A stretch of 64,000 nt of DNA, taken from positions 1-64,000 of the forward strand of contig NZ_PVWN01000012.1 in assembly GCF_003003885.1 (NCBI RefSeq), in the 5' to 3' direction. The notes under the pieces were generated by a model that was not told the origin of the DNA, searched no databases, and saw nothing but the letters and a program-made list of their open reading frames with translations. Made by a program: the position numbers and the translations under genes. Source of the DNA: Chlorogloea sp. CCALA 695 (GTDB lineage Bacteria; Cyanobacteriota; Cyanobacteriia; Cyanobacteriales; Chroococcidiopsidaceae). Positions 36,276-45,654 of the stretch are shown one piece after another (the first letter of the stretch is position 1; each line of letters starts with the position of its first letter).

Positions 36276-36357
36276 AACATCTATTTAAAAACACAAAAAT
36301 GAATACATTTGCTAGGATAAGAAAGTAAACTTAGTTTTCAATTCAGGAGGTGATTTC

Positions 36358-36486
36358 ATGAAAGAACGTCGCACTGGTAAGGCGGCTGCAAGTGCAGCTT
36401 CTAAGGTGTTGAAGGGAAAGAACTACAGCCAAACCGCCAAGCAGGCTGCTGGTTCAGCCCTTTCCCAACGAGTTAGGAAGAAGTAG
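36358..36486 (+). CDS. Small basic Ala/Lys-rich protein
   Basis: A 42-residue ORF with an excellent Shine-Dalgarno (AGGAGGTGAT, 6 bases before ATG). The product starts MKERRTGKAAASAASKVL and ends SALSQRVRKK; it resembles small proteins with a KTAKxxAGSALSQ core that occur in bacterial mobile and accessory regions. Function unknown. The codon pattern and RBS argue that it is real. It is divergent from the MerR gene 82 bp away. Confidence 0.6.
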   Translation: MKERRTGKAAASAASKVLKGKNYSQTAKQAAGSALSQRVRKK

Positions 36487-36561
36487 TAAGGTACGCCCAA
36501 ATTGCTTCTTTTTTTAAGTAGTATCCATTAGCTATAGCTAGTGGATACCCTTCTGTAACTA

Positions 36562-36930
36562 TTGTATTTTATAATAAAAGTTCAAAAAATACGCATTCTG
36601 GGCAGCAATAAAGTGACTTGGCTGGTTTTAGGTGACGACTACTTATCTATTGAACCGATTGAGCAGTTTCTTTCATACTTAAGAAGCACAGAAAAATCTC
36701 CTAACACAATCAGAAGCTACGCTCACCATCTCAAGCATTATTTTCAGTTTTTACAGGCTTACAACATAGAGTGGGCAAAAGTTACAACAGAAATCTTGGC
36801 AAATTTCATTTCCTGGCTAAGGAAGCCAGATTCAAAAGTTGTTTGTATTCACGGAGAAGAATCAAGAAGGTTAGAAAGCACAGTAAACGTATATGTTGAA
36901 AAAATTGTCTGTACATTTTTATCAGGTTAA
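36562..36930 (+). pseudogene. Truncated tyrosine recombinase (N-terminal domain only)
   Basis: The frame encodes the SAM-like core-binding domain of a phage-type integrase: EPIEQFLSYLRSTEKSPNTI, then RSYAHHLKHYFQFL and LANFISWL, up to RRLESTVNVYV. It then breaks off into unrelated sequence at about 36890; the catalytic R-H-R-Y domain is absent. No good ATG start is present (frame opens at a TTG). The DUF6731-like gene begins at the break. Confidence 0.75.
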
Positions 36931-37786
36931 AATTTCTCAACCTTCCACTTTGTCTTTTGAAGCAATCCTTCAAACGGTAGCCAATGCTTCAGCAGATCAA
37001 AGACCTAGAGAAGTTCGCTTACATCATGTATATGTACTCAGCATTCAATATGGATGGCAGGAAACTTGGGAGGGAGAAATTGTCCGTTTGCGTATGAATG
37101 ATATACCTGTAAAAGGCAACCTTTCTGGACAAATAGAAGATTTCAAATTAACACATGAGGAAGGTATAGGTGAGCAATCAGCATTTATTTATCATCCAGC
37201 CACTCGAATTCTCGCGCTTCAATCTAATAGACACGGTGTATCACCAGGAGATTTCGCTAGATATTTTGAAATATTTGCACTGTCAAATACTTCAATTACT
37301 TTAGATTTTGTACTTCAGATGAGTGCAATGCAACGGCTGGCAAAATTAAAAGAAGTAATCAACTTTGAATTTAAAATTGCTAGTTTATCAAATATGAGTA
37401 TCTTTGCTGAGGATGATAATGCTGTTGAGACAATAGTTCATCTAGCAGAAATTTTTCAGGCACCTTCTATAAATATAGAAGTCAAAAGTTCGCTCAAGAG
37501 GAAAAATCAGTCGTCTTTACTTCTTAATAAAGTAGTTGATACGGCTCAAGCTCTGCTAAGAGCTTCGCTACTAAAGCAAAACAAAATTACTACATTAAAA
37601 GTTTCAGGCTGTGACGACGACAATCACACAACAGTCATTGACTTATTAAAAGATAGAATGCAAGATAATATTGATATAAATAATTTAGGCAGAAATCGTA
37701 ATATTGCGTATCCTCTGCGACAAAAGGCTTTACAAGAAGCTTGGAATAATAAATTAACTGAAATATTACGTATGTTTCAAAATTAA
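36893..37786 (+). CDS. DUF6731-like protein in R-M insert
   Basis: A 297-residue protein resembling the DUF6731 family: VHFYQV at the start, then EIVRLRMNDIPVKGNL and EEGIGEQSAFIYHPATRILALQSNRHG in the middle. No membrane segments. Function unknown; such proteins occur in prophages and defence-rich regions. Its stop overlaps the stop of the convergent membrane-protein gene by four bases, an unusually tight arrangement. It lies between hsdS and hsdR. Confidence 0.6.
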   Translation: MLKKLSVHFYQVKISQPSTLSFEAILQTVANASADQRPREVRLHHVYVLSIQYGWQETWEGEIVRLRMNDIPVKGNLSGQIEDFKLTHEEGIGEQSAFIYHPATRILALQSNRHGVSPGDFARYFEIFALSNTSITLDFVLQMSAMQRLAKLKEVINFEFKIASLSNMSIFAEDDNAVETIVHLAEIFQAPSINIEVKSSLKRKNQSSLLLNKVVDTAQALLRASLLKQNKITTLKVSGCDDDNHTTVIDLLKDRMQDNIDINNLGRNRNIAYPLRQKALQEAWNNKLTEILRMFQN

Positions 37787-38229
37787 TATTTGGCACCACG
37801 CATTATTGAAGCAAATAATCGGATAACTCTATAAGAACTTAACATAGAAGTCATAAAAGCTAAACTCCATAAGCCAAAAGCTGGAATTCTGAAGGATTGG
37901 TCAAATTTAGTAATATCAACAAAAAGACCTATAAAGCTTAAAAACAGTAATACGAATAGCCATTGAATTGCATCTATAAAATAATTAATTAACTTATCAT
38001 AGACTTTTGCATTAATAACTTGTTGTACAACATAAGACTTGATTATTGTTAACAATATTGACATTGCAGTAGCAAGAAAACCTATCATAATGCCACTAAG
38101 CGTAGTAGCCGCAGAAAACAATCCATCGAAAGAGTTTGGCGAGGGATTTCCTTTATAAAAGTAAGAGCATAAAATTGCAAATGATATTGCAAAAAATAGA
38201 GGATACCATTTCTCAATTTTGCTTTTCAT
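37783..38229 (-). CDS. Four-helix membrane protein, unknown
   Basis: A 148-residue protein with four hydrophobic segments (about residues 9-26, 40-65, 85-107, 118-133). I do not recognise a family. It is convergent with, and overlaps by four bases, the DUF6731-like gene. The pair may form a module inside the type I R-M locus. AT-rich compared with the hsd genes. Confidence 0.55.
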   Translation of the reverse strand: MKSKIEKWYPLFFAISFAILCSYFYKGNPSPNSFDGLFSAATTLSGIMIGFLATAMSILLTIIKSYVVQQVINAKVYDKLINYFIDAIQWLFVLLFLSFIGLFVDITKFDQSFRIPAFGLWSLAFMTSMLSSYRVIRLFASIMRGAKY

Positions 38230-38592
38230 AAATTTGCCTATGTCAAACCCAATAAAAAACCCTCTTATATATCATTTTACCTAGGATAGTACATATATAC
38301 TATCCTTTCTAAAAGGATTAAGATATATTACCCAAAGTTGTTACATCCATATATATTTAAGCGCTATTCACTCAAGTAACTAAGATTCTCAAATATTAAC
38401 TTCAATGGGCTTTAAAGCTCAATCACTTCTTAAACACTTTTACTTAATTGACATATATAAAGTAAAAATGTTGTGGGCAGTGCGCCGCACGGTTTAAGTT
38501 ATAGATAACCGGCGATGTATGACAAGCCCATGCTAAAAGCGATACTTGGTTAAAATCAAAGATACAATGCAGCGCAATTCTGATGTGTGGCA
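38230..38592. other. AT-rich intergenic region with perfect palindrome
   Basis: A gap of 363 bases without a gene. It holds AGGATAGTA (38283-38291) and TACTATCCT (38298-38306) around CATATA, upstream of the membrane-protein gene, so an operator is possible. Confidence 0.4.
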
Positions 38593-39192
38593 ATGGTACA
38601 AACTCCCCTTCTTAACCAACCCTCCACCGATCAGCGCCTCGTTTATAGGGGTATTACCTGGCAACATTTCAAGCTGATTCAAGCAGGTTTTGCCGAGTCT
38701 CCAGGGGTCAGACTATCCTACTACAACGGCGAAATCGAAATTATTATGCCGGGACGCGAACACGAATTTTTAAAAACCATCATTGGGATGCTGCTCGAAT
38801 TGTTCTGTTTAGAAATGGCAATCGAATTTGATCCTACAGGTTCTATGACGCAAGAGCGAGAAGGAGAAGTATCAGCCGAGACGGATGAATCTTACTGTTT
38901 TGGGACATCAAAGCCAATCCCCGATTTAGTAATCGAAGTAGTTTTTAATAGCGGTAGTTCCAAAAAACTCCAGCGATATCAAGCGCTTAATGTCTCTGAA
39001 GTATGGTTATGGCAAGACGGGCTATTTAGCCTTGATCATTCGCGAGATAATGGCTACGAAAAAATTTCCCGCAGCGAGATTTCAGAACTTGCAACCCTCG
39101 ATCTAGATTTGCTCACCCGTAGCGTGTTGATTGCCCAAACGTCTCGATTAGAAGCAGCAACCACATTTCGCAACGCCCTGAAGACCATTTAA
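38593..39192 (+). CDS. Uma2 family endonuclease-like protein
   Basis: A 199-residue Uma2 (DUF820) protein with the PD-(D/E)xK fold elements: GEIEIIMPGREHE near residue 47 and PIPDLVIEVVFNSGSSKKL near residue 112, then WLWQDG. These families are greatly expanded in cyanobacteria and their role is not established. I prefer the ATG at 38593 over a GTG two codons earlier. Confidence 0.82.
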   Translation: MVQTPLLNQPSTDQRLVYRGITWQHFKLIQAGFAESPGVRLSYYNGEIEIIMPGREHEFLKTIIGMLLELFCLEMAIEFDPTGSMTQEREGEVSAETDESYCFGTSKPIPDLVIEVVFNSGSSKKLQRYQALNVSEVWLWQDGLFSLDHSRDNGYEKISRSEISELATLDLDLLTRSVLIAQTSRLEAATTFRNALKTI

Positions 39193-39243
39193 ATAATAGT
39201 TACTATCCACCGTTGCTCTATTGCGTTCTAAAACTGAATAACT

Positions 39244-39765
39244 ATGATTACCGCTTATAAATGGACAATAGAACGTTACCATCAGGCGATCGCGGCGGGA
39301 TTATTTGACATCAGCCCGTCGAACTATTGCGCGGAGATATTATAGTTATGCCCCCCGAAGGAGAGTTCCACGTCTACTACAATAGCGAAGTTGGGGACTA
39401 TTTACGGGCATTATTAGGTGATCGCTCCAAAATCCGTGAGACACACCCCATCCCCTTACCCAACAACTCTGAACCCATCCCAGATTTAGCGATCGCCCAA
39501 CCTCTAGGATCGGTTTATCTACAACACCATCCCTATCCCAATAATATTTTTTGGTTAATTGAGTTCTCAAGCACCACTCTTGACAAAGACCTAAACGAAA
39601 AAAAGCTACCTATAGCGAAGCGGTATCATTGAATATTGGGTAGTAAACCTTACGGGTAAAGAGCTTATAGTTTTTCGAGACTTAGAAAGCAATCGTTAAA
39701 CCATTGAGCGAACCTCCAAAACTGGTGTAGTGTCGCCTCAGACCTTGCCTAAAGTGGAAATTTAG
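39244..39765 (+). pseudogene. Frameshifted Uma2 family gene
   Basis: A second Uma2 gene with at least two frame changes. Pieces in order: MITAYKWTIERYHQAIAAGL (frame 1), ELLRGDIIVMPPEGEFHVYY...PIPDLAIAQP...NIFWLIEFSSTTLDKD (frame 3, 39327-39632), and NLTGKELIVFRDLESN...VVSPQTLPKVEI (third piece). An in-frame stop also interrupts the last part. Confidence 0.75.
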
Positions 39766-39807
39766 GCGTAACGATTAATGAATCAACACTAATAGGAAAC
39801 AATTAAC

Positions 39808-42777
39808 ATGGTCAGCCAAACCAACGAGCGGGCGCTAGAAAATTGCATTGAAACTTCTTTAATAGACCATTCCCGCTACGAAAAAGGAAACCCGGCTGAC
39901 TTCGAGCGCGAATTTGCCATTGATAGCGAAAAGCTTTGGCGGTTTCTGGAAACGACCCAACCACAAGAACTAGAAAAGCTCAAAGATCGCCCCAACTGGC
40001 AAAGACTTATTTTAGAGCGGCTAGACCGTAAAATTAAAACTGGCGGCATTCTCTCAGTATTAAAAAAGGGATTAGCAATTGATGACGCTCATCTAACCCT
40101 GCTTTATAGCCTGCCCTACAACGACGCAAACCCCAAGGTAATAGAGAACTTCGAGCGCAATATTTTCTCTGTCACTCGACAGGTGCATTACTCAAAAAGC
40201 GATCCACTACTTTCTATTGATATGGTGCTATTTATCAATGGGATTGCGATCGCTACCATAGAATTAAAAAATGCTTGGTCGGGTCAAACTGTCTACCATG
40301 CTAAAGAGCAATACAAATCTAGCCGCGACCCCGCCGAAACCCTCCTTCAGTTTGCTCGGTGCGTCGTCCACTTTGCCGTAGATACCGATGAAGTGTGGAT
40401 GACTACCAAGCTAGACAAAAACAACACCTACTTTCTACCCTTCAATAAAGGCTTTAACTTTGGTAAAGGCAATCCACCAAACCCAAAGGGACACAAAACC
40501 GCCTATTTTTGGTCAGATACTTTAACCCGCCGCAGCTTTACAAATATCATCGAACACTTAGCGATTTTAGCTCCCGGAGATAACAAAACCCCACTCCAGC
40601 AAAAATCTCTCTACTTTCCCCGCTATCACCAACTCGATATAGTCCGCCAACTCCTAACTCATGCTCGAAAAAATGGCGTAGGACACACCTATTTAATTCA
40701 ACACTCCGCCGGGTCGGGCAAGTCTAATTCTATTACCTGGACAGCTTATCAACTAATCGAGCTATACGCACCAGGCAGTGATTACCCCCTGTTTGATTCG
40801 GTAGTTGTAGTTACTGATCGCACTAACCTTGATAAACAAATCCGCGACAACATTAAAGGTTTCTCAGAAATTAAAAATATTATTACCCATGCGGACAATG
40901 CTCAAGAACTCAAAACTGCGCTAGAAACAGGTAAGCGAATTATTATTACAACTATTCAAAAATTCCCCTTTATTGTCAATGGGGTAGAAGATTTGCGCGA
41001 TCGCAATTTCGCCATCATTATCGACGAGGCGCATTCTTCCCAAAGCGGTCAAGCGGCGGACAAAATGAACGCGGCTTTGAGTAGCGATGAGGAGGAACCC
41101 GAAGACGACATCCAAGACAAAATTCTTAAGGCAATGGAAGGGCGCAAGCTTGGTAAAAACGCCTCTTATTTTGCCTTTACCGCTACCCCCAAAAACGCCA
41201 CTTTAGAGAAGTTTGGACAACAAAACGACGATGGTAAGTTTGTACCATTTCATCTCTACTCAATGAAACAAGCGATCGAAGAAGGTTTTATTCTTGATGT
41301 GCTGGCAAACTATACCACCTACCACAGCTACTACGAGATTCAAAAATCTGTCCAAGACAATCCCCTATTCGATACCGCTAAAGCACAAAAGAAGCTGCGA
41401 TCTTATGTAGAAGGACACAAAGAGACGATCGCTATCAAAGCCGACATTATGGTAAATCACTTTTTAGAGCAAGTTTGGAAGCCCAAAAAGCTCAAAGGAC
41501 AAGCTAAAGTAATGGTCGTCACCCGCAACATTGAAGCTGCAATTGGCTACTATTTCGCCATCCGTAAAACCTTAAAACGCGAAAATGCCCCTTTTAATGC
41601 GATCGTTGCTTTTTCCGGCAAAAAAACTGTAGATGGTATTGAATACACTGAAGATATACTTAACGGCTTCCCTAGCAAAGATATCCCAGAAAAGTTGAGA
41701 GAAGATGACTACAAAATTTTAATAGTTGCCAACAAGTTTCTCACGGGGTTTGACGAGCCGCTTTTGCACACTATGTATGTAGATAAAAAACTGCAATCTG
41801 TTCTAGCGGTGCAGTGTTTATCGCGCCTCAATCGTTGCAATAACAAAATGGGTAAAGTTGATACTTTTGTGCTTGACTTTTTCAACACTGTTAATGATAT
41901 TAAACACGCCTTTGATGACTTTTACACCTCCACCTCCTTAAGCGAACCCACCGATGTCAACGTTTTACACGATTTGCAAGAAGCTTTGGAGAATGTGGGC
42001 GTTTACGAAGGGCAAGAAATCGAGCAGTTTAACGAACTATTTTTTAGCAAAGCCCCAGCCGACACACTTAGCCCTCTAATCGATGTTGCTGCGGCTCGAT
42101 TTAATCAAGAATTAGAGTTAGAGAATGAAGATAAAATCGACTTCAAAATTAAAGCCAAACAGTTTGTCAAAATCTACGGTCAAGTTGCTTGCATAATTGC
42201 TTACAACAACGTGCGGTGGGAGAAACTGTATTGGTTCTTGAAATTCCTCATCCCCAAACTAATCGTCCGAGATTCAGCCCTAGACCAAATCGACGAATTG
42301 CTCGAAAGTATAGATTTATCTACTTATGGTTTAGAACGAGTGTATCTCAATTATGCGATCGCTCTTGAATCAACCGAATCGCAAATCGCTCCCCAAAACT
42401 CTAACCTGCGCGGCTATCGCGGCGATGCGTCCCAAAGCGATCCTCTTAGTGAAATTATTGCCGCTTTTAATGATCGCTTTTTTTCTGGTTGGGATGCGAC
42501 ACCCCAAGAGCAAAGAGTTAAATTTATTAATATTGCCCAACACGTCGTCAACAATCCCAATTATCAAACCCAAGTAGTTGATAATCAAGACGAGCAAAAC
42601 CGCCGCATTGCTTTAGAGAAGTTAATTCAACAAGCTGTTAGCCAGGAACGAAAGCGAGAGCTTGACCTTTATAAACGTTATGCTTCCGACCCCGATTTTA
42701 AGCGAACCTTTGATGCAGGTATTATGCAATTATTAATTCGTAGCAGTCCAGAACAACTAAATCAATTGCTTGCGTAG
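39808..42777 (+). CDS. hsdR: Type I restriction endonuclease HsdR, element 2 cargo
   Basis: A 989-residue HsdR. Nuclease-domain motif: DMVLFINGIAIATIELKN. Walker A SAGSGKS (from Gly302), DEAH box (Asp406, DEAHSSQSG), motif III FTATPKN. It starts MVSQTNERA. It belongs to a different HsdR branch from that of element 1. It is 4.3 kb downstream of its partner hsdS, so it probably has its own promoter or depends on read-through. Confidence 0.92.
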   Translation: MVSQTNERALENCIETSLIDHSRYEKGNPADFEREFAIDSEKLWRFLETTQPQELEKLKDRPNWQRLILERLDRKIKTGGILSVLKKGLAIDDAHLTLLYSLPYNDANPKVIENFERNIFSVTRQVHYSKSDPLLSIDMVLFINGIAIATIELKNAWSGQTVYHAKEQYKSSRDPAETLLQFARCVVHFAVDTDEVWMTTKLDKNNTYFLPFNKGFNFGKGNPPNPKGHKTAYFWSDTLTRRSFTNIIEHLAILAPGDNKTPLQQKSLYFPRYHQLDIVRQLLTHARKNGVGHTYLIQHSAGSGKSNSITWTAYQLIELYAPGSDYPLFDSVVVVTDRTNLDKQIRDNIKGFSEIKNIITHADNAQELKTALETGKRIIITTIQKFPFIVNGVEDLRDRNFAIIIDEAHSSQSGQAADKMNAALSSDEEEPEDDIQDKILKAMEGRKLGKNASYFAFTATPKNATLEKFGQQNDDGKFVPFHLYSMKQAIEEGFILDVLANYTTYHSYYEIQKSVQDNPLFDTAKAQKKLRSYVEGHKETIAIKADIMVNHFLEQVWKPKKLKGQAKVMVVTRNIEAAIGYYFAIRKTLKRENAPFNAIVAFSGKKTVDGIEYTEDILNGFPSKDIPEKLREDDYKILIVANKFLTGFDEPLLHTMYVDKKLQSVLAVQCLSRLNRCNNKMGKVDTFVLDFFNTVNDIKHAFDDFYTSTSLSEPTDVNVLHDLQEALENVGVYEGQEIEQFNELFFSKAPADTLSPLIDVAAARFNQELELENEDKIDFKIKAKQFVKIYGQVACIIAYNNVRWEKLYWFLKFLIPKLIVRDSALDQIDELLESIDLSTYGLERVYLNYAIALESTESQIAPQNSNLRGYRGDASQSDPLSEIIAAFNDRFFSGWDATPQEQRVKFINIAQHVVNNPNYQTQVVDNQDEQNRRIALEKLIQQAVSQERKRELDLYKRYASDPDFKRTFDAGIMQLLIRSSPEQLNQLLA

Positions 42778-43125
42778 GCACGTCAAATTTTCTTACTTCT
42801 CTCTGGGTAGCTTTAGGTAGACAGTTGCTAGGGGTTTTATCCTCTCCTTACTACTCCCTCAGTTGTAGCGACCCACAATCATAATTACAGCAGACTACAA
42901 TCATCGCGTTTTTGATACCACATTAACTGAAAATAATTCGTTGAGCGCTAAATCACGGTTAAAAGACCGTACGTAGTTACTTCAATCCAAGACTCCTAAG
43001 TCTAGATTTAAATTCTTGATTAATGTGGGCATAACCCGGATTTCTCACAAAAATTGAGAAAACGGGGTCAAAGGCAACCAAAATTTGTGTTTTATAAGTA
43101 TTCCAACAGTTTTGAGCATAACTAT
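42778..43125. other. Non-coding gap before the RHH gene
   Basis: About 350 bases between the convergent ends of hsdR and the RHH gene. Nothing beyond short weak hairpins (CGGTTAAAAGACCG near 42957) is seen. The minus-strand ORF running through 42977-43177 is not supported; it overlaps the RHH gene in another frame. Confidence 0.35.
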
Positions 43126-43299
43126 TTAACTCCTCTGCAACTTTCCACCAGCAGGGGAATCTTTTTTTTGCAACCAATCTCTAATCGCCTCCTCCAGAGC
43201 CGCAGTTTGCGTCACTTCCAGACGCGCACAAGCGATTTCAAATGCGATTTTTAAGTCTTTAGGGACTCTCCCCCGAACCTCTCTAGTTTCTTCTGCCAT
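43126..43299 (-). CDS. Small ribbon-helix-helix regulator next to cas12k
   Basis: A 57-residue protein, MAEETREVRGRVPKDLKIAF at its start, with the Arc/CopG-type pattern: a beta strand (EVRGRVP), then two helices (KDLKIAFEIACARLEV, TQTAALEEAIRDWLQ). It is divergent from cas12k and takes the place that CvkR holds in element 1. It probably represses cas12k through the direct repeats at 43361-43390. Too short for an ORF list with a 60-residue cutoff, but well supported by domain and position. Confidence 0.75.
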   Translation of the reverse strand: MAEETREVRGRVPKDLKIAFEIACARLEVTQTAALEEAIRDWLQKKDSPAGGKLQRS

Positions 43300-43360
43300 C
43301 CTAATTTGAAGTCAAAGCTTGCGGCTTTTATTTTTGCACAGCCTTTCGGCAAAAAAACAT

Positions 43361-43396
43361 TTGCGTCATTGCGCTGTTGCGTCATTGCGCTATAAT
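43361..43396 (+). promoter_or_regulatory. cas12k promoter overlapped by tandem 14-bp repeats
   Basis: TTGCGTCATTGCGC occurs twice (43361-43374 and 43377-43390), 16 bp apart, and runs into a perfect -10 TATAAT (43391-43396). The repeats cover the -35 region. Direct repeats at such spacing are typical operators for ribbon-helix-helix repressors, and the RHH gene is divergent from here. Confidence 0.7.
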
Positions 43397-43461
43397 AGAG
43401 TAAGTAAGAAAACACTTAGAAACCCTGTCAGTTTCATCAAATCTATAAAGCTGAGGACACC

Positions 43462-45369
43462 ATGAGCGTTATTACAATTCAATGTCGCTTGGTTGCTGAA
43501 GAAGACTTCCTTCGTCAATTGTGGGAACTGATGGCTGAAAAAAATACACCACTAATCAATGAATTATTGGCACAGTTAGGAAAACACCCAGAACTTGAAA
43601 CTTGGCTAGAAAAAGGCAAAATACCTACTGAATTACTCAAAGCACTTGGTAACGCCCTCAAAACTCAAGAACCTTTTGCTGGACAGCCTGGACGTTTTTA
43701 CACCTCAGCAATTGCTCTAGTGAATTATGTATATAAATCCTGGTTCGCGTTACAAAAACGAAGAAAGTACCAAATAGAAGGGAAAGAGCGTTGGCTGAAA
43801 ATGCTCAAAAGTGATCTAGACCTGGAACAAGAAAGTCAGTGTAGCTTAGATGTAATTCGTATTAAAGCCACCGAACTTCTTACCAAATTTACCCCCCAGT
43901 TTGATACCAATAACAAACAGAGAAAAGGTAAAAAAAATAAGAAAGCCTCAAAAACGCAAAAACCCTCGGTTTTTAAAGTCCTATTAAACACTTACGAAGA
44001 AACACAATGCCTTTTGACTCGTTGCGCCCTTGCATATCTGCTCAAAAATAACTGTCAAATCAGTGAACTTAATGAAAATCTGGAAGAGTTTACTAGAAAT
44101 AGACGTAAAAAGGAAATAGAAATTGAGCGATTAAAAGACCAACTCCAAAGTCGGATACCTAAAGGTAGAGATTTGAAAGGGGAAGAGTGGTTAAAAATTT
44201 TAAAAATTGCTACAGCCAATGTAGCTCAAGATGAAAATGAGGCAAAAGCTTGGCAAGCAGCACTTTTAAGAAAAACTAAAAATGTGCCATTTCCTGTGGA
44301 TTACGAATCTAACGAAGATATGACATGGTTGAAGAATGATAAAAATCGTCTTTTTGTTCGGTTCAATGGCTTGGGAAAACTTACTTTTGAGATTTACTGT
44401 GATAAGCGTCATTTGCCCTACTTCCAACGATTTTTAGAGGATCAAGAAATTAAACGCAATAGTAAAAATCAATACTCTAGTAGTTTATTTACTCTACGTT
44501 CAGCAAGAATTTCTTGGTTGCCAGGTAAAGAAAAAGGTGAAGCTTGGAAAGTAAATCAGCTAAATCTTTACTGCTCTTTAGATACGCGGATGTGGACTAC
44601 TGAAGGAACCATACAGGTAGTTGAGGAGAAAGTCATGGCAATTACTGAAACCTTAACCAAGACAAAACAGAAAGACGACCTCAATCATAAACAGCAAGCT
44701 TTTATTACTCGTCAGCAATCAACTCTAAACCGAATTACTAATCCCTTTCCTCGTCCCTGCAAGCCTACTTACCAAGGCAAACCATCAATACTTCTTGGCG
44801 TTAGTTTTGGACTAGATAAACCTGCAACGGTAGCTGTGGTAGATGCTGCTAACAAAAAAGTTTTGGCATATCGCAGCACTAAACAATTACTGGGAAAAAA
44901 TTACAATCTCCTAAATCGTCAGCGACAACAACAGCAACGCCTATCTCATGAACGTCATATAGCTCAGAAACAGAATGCGCCGAACTCCTTTGGTGAGTCA
45001 GAGTTAGGGCAATATGTGGATAGATTGTTGGCAGATGCAATTATTGCGATCGCCAAAACTTACCAAGTGGGCAACATTGTTTTACCAAAACTCCGTTATA
45101 TGCGTGAGCAAATCAGCAGTGAAATTCAATCCAGAGCAGAGAAAAAGTGTCCTGGTTTCAAGGAAGCTCAACAAAAATACGCCCAAGAATATCGGATTAG
45201 CGTTCATCGCTGGAGTTACGGACGATTAGTTGAAAGCATCAAATCTCAAGCTGCAAAGGCTGGAATTTCTACTGAAATTGTGACATTGCTAACCAGAGGT
45301 AGTCCAGAAGAAAAAGCACGAGATTTAGCCGTCTTTGCTTACCAAGAACGTCAAGCTGCACTAATTTAG
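43462..45369 (+). CDS. cas12k: Cas12k effector, element 2
   Basis: An intact 635-residue Cas12k, the RNA-guided but nuclease-dead effector that directs the transposon. It starts MSVITIQCRL like the element 1 copy and continues without a stop. RuvC-like segments are recognisable (LLGVSFGLDKPATVAVVDAA near residue 450; IVLPKLRYMREQISSE; the C-terminal RGSPEEKARDLAVFAYQ) but lack the usual catalytic set, as known for Cas12k. It may serve element 1 in trans, though the tracrRNAs differ. Confidence 0.96.
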   Translation: MSVITIQCRLVAEEDFLRQLWELMAEKNTPLINELLAQLGKHPELETWLEKGKIPTELLKALGNALKTQEPFAGQPGRFYTSAIALVNYVYKSWFALQKRRKYQIEGKERWLKMLKSDLDLEQESQCSLDVIRIKATELLTKFTPQFDTNNKQRKGKKNKKASKTQKPSVFKVLLNTYEETQCLLTRCALAYLLKNNCQISELNENLEEFTRNRRKKEIEIERLKDQLQSRIPKGRDLKGEEWLKILKIATANVAQDENEAKAWQAALLRKTKNVPFPVDYESNEDMTWLKNDKNRLFVRFNGLGKLTFEIYCDKRHLPYFQRFLEDQEIKRNSKNQYSSSLFTLRSARISWLPGKEKGEAWKVNQLNLYCSLDTRMWTTEGTIQVVEEKVMAITETLTKTKQKDDLNHKQQAFITRQQSTLNRITNPFPRPCKPTYQGKPSILLGVSFGLDKPATVAVVDAANKKVLAYRSTKQLLGKNYNLLNRQRQQQQRLSHERHIAQKQNAPNSFGESELGQYVDRLLADAIIAIAKTYQVGNIVLPKLRYMREQISSEIQSRAEKKCPGFKEAQQKYAQEYRISVHRWSYGRLVESIKSQAAKAGISTEIVTLLTRGSPEEKARDLAVFAYQERQAALI

Positions 45370-45390
45370 TTTACTTCCGAACCTTGAAAA

Positions 45391-45654
45391 TATAATATGG
45401 ATATAACAGCGCCGCAGTTCATGCTCTTTAAAGCCTCTGTACTGTGAATAATCTGGGTTAGTTTGGTGGTTGGAAGACCGTCATGCTTTCTGACCCTGGT
45501 AGCTGCCCGCTTCTGATGCTGCTGTCGCCAGACAGGATAGGTGCGCTCCCAGCAATAAGGAGTAAGGCTTTTAGCCATAGTCGTTATTCATAACGGCGTG
45601 GATCTCCACAGTGGTGGCTACTGAATCACCCCCTTCGTCGGGGGAACCCTCCCA
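45391..45654 (+). ncRNA. V-K tracrRNA, element 2
   Basis: A homologue of the V-K tracrRNA starting near 45403, after a TATAAT box (45391-45396). Conserved pieces: AGCGCCGCAGTTCATGCT, GGGTTAGTTTGG, GCTTTCTGACCCTGGTAGCT, AGGATAGGTGCGCTCCCAGC, TGGTGGCTACTGAATCACCC and GGGGGAACCCTCCC at the end. It is about 30 nt longer than in element 1 because of an extra segment around 45560-45605. Confidence 0.88.

Noticed and set aside
42977-43177. A 66-codon minus-strand ORF
   Set aside because: It overlaps the better supported RHH gene in another frame and has no family.
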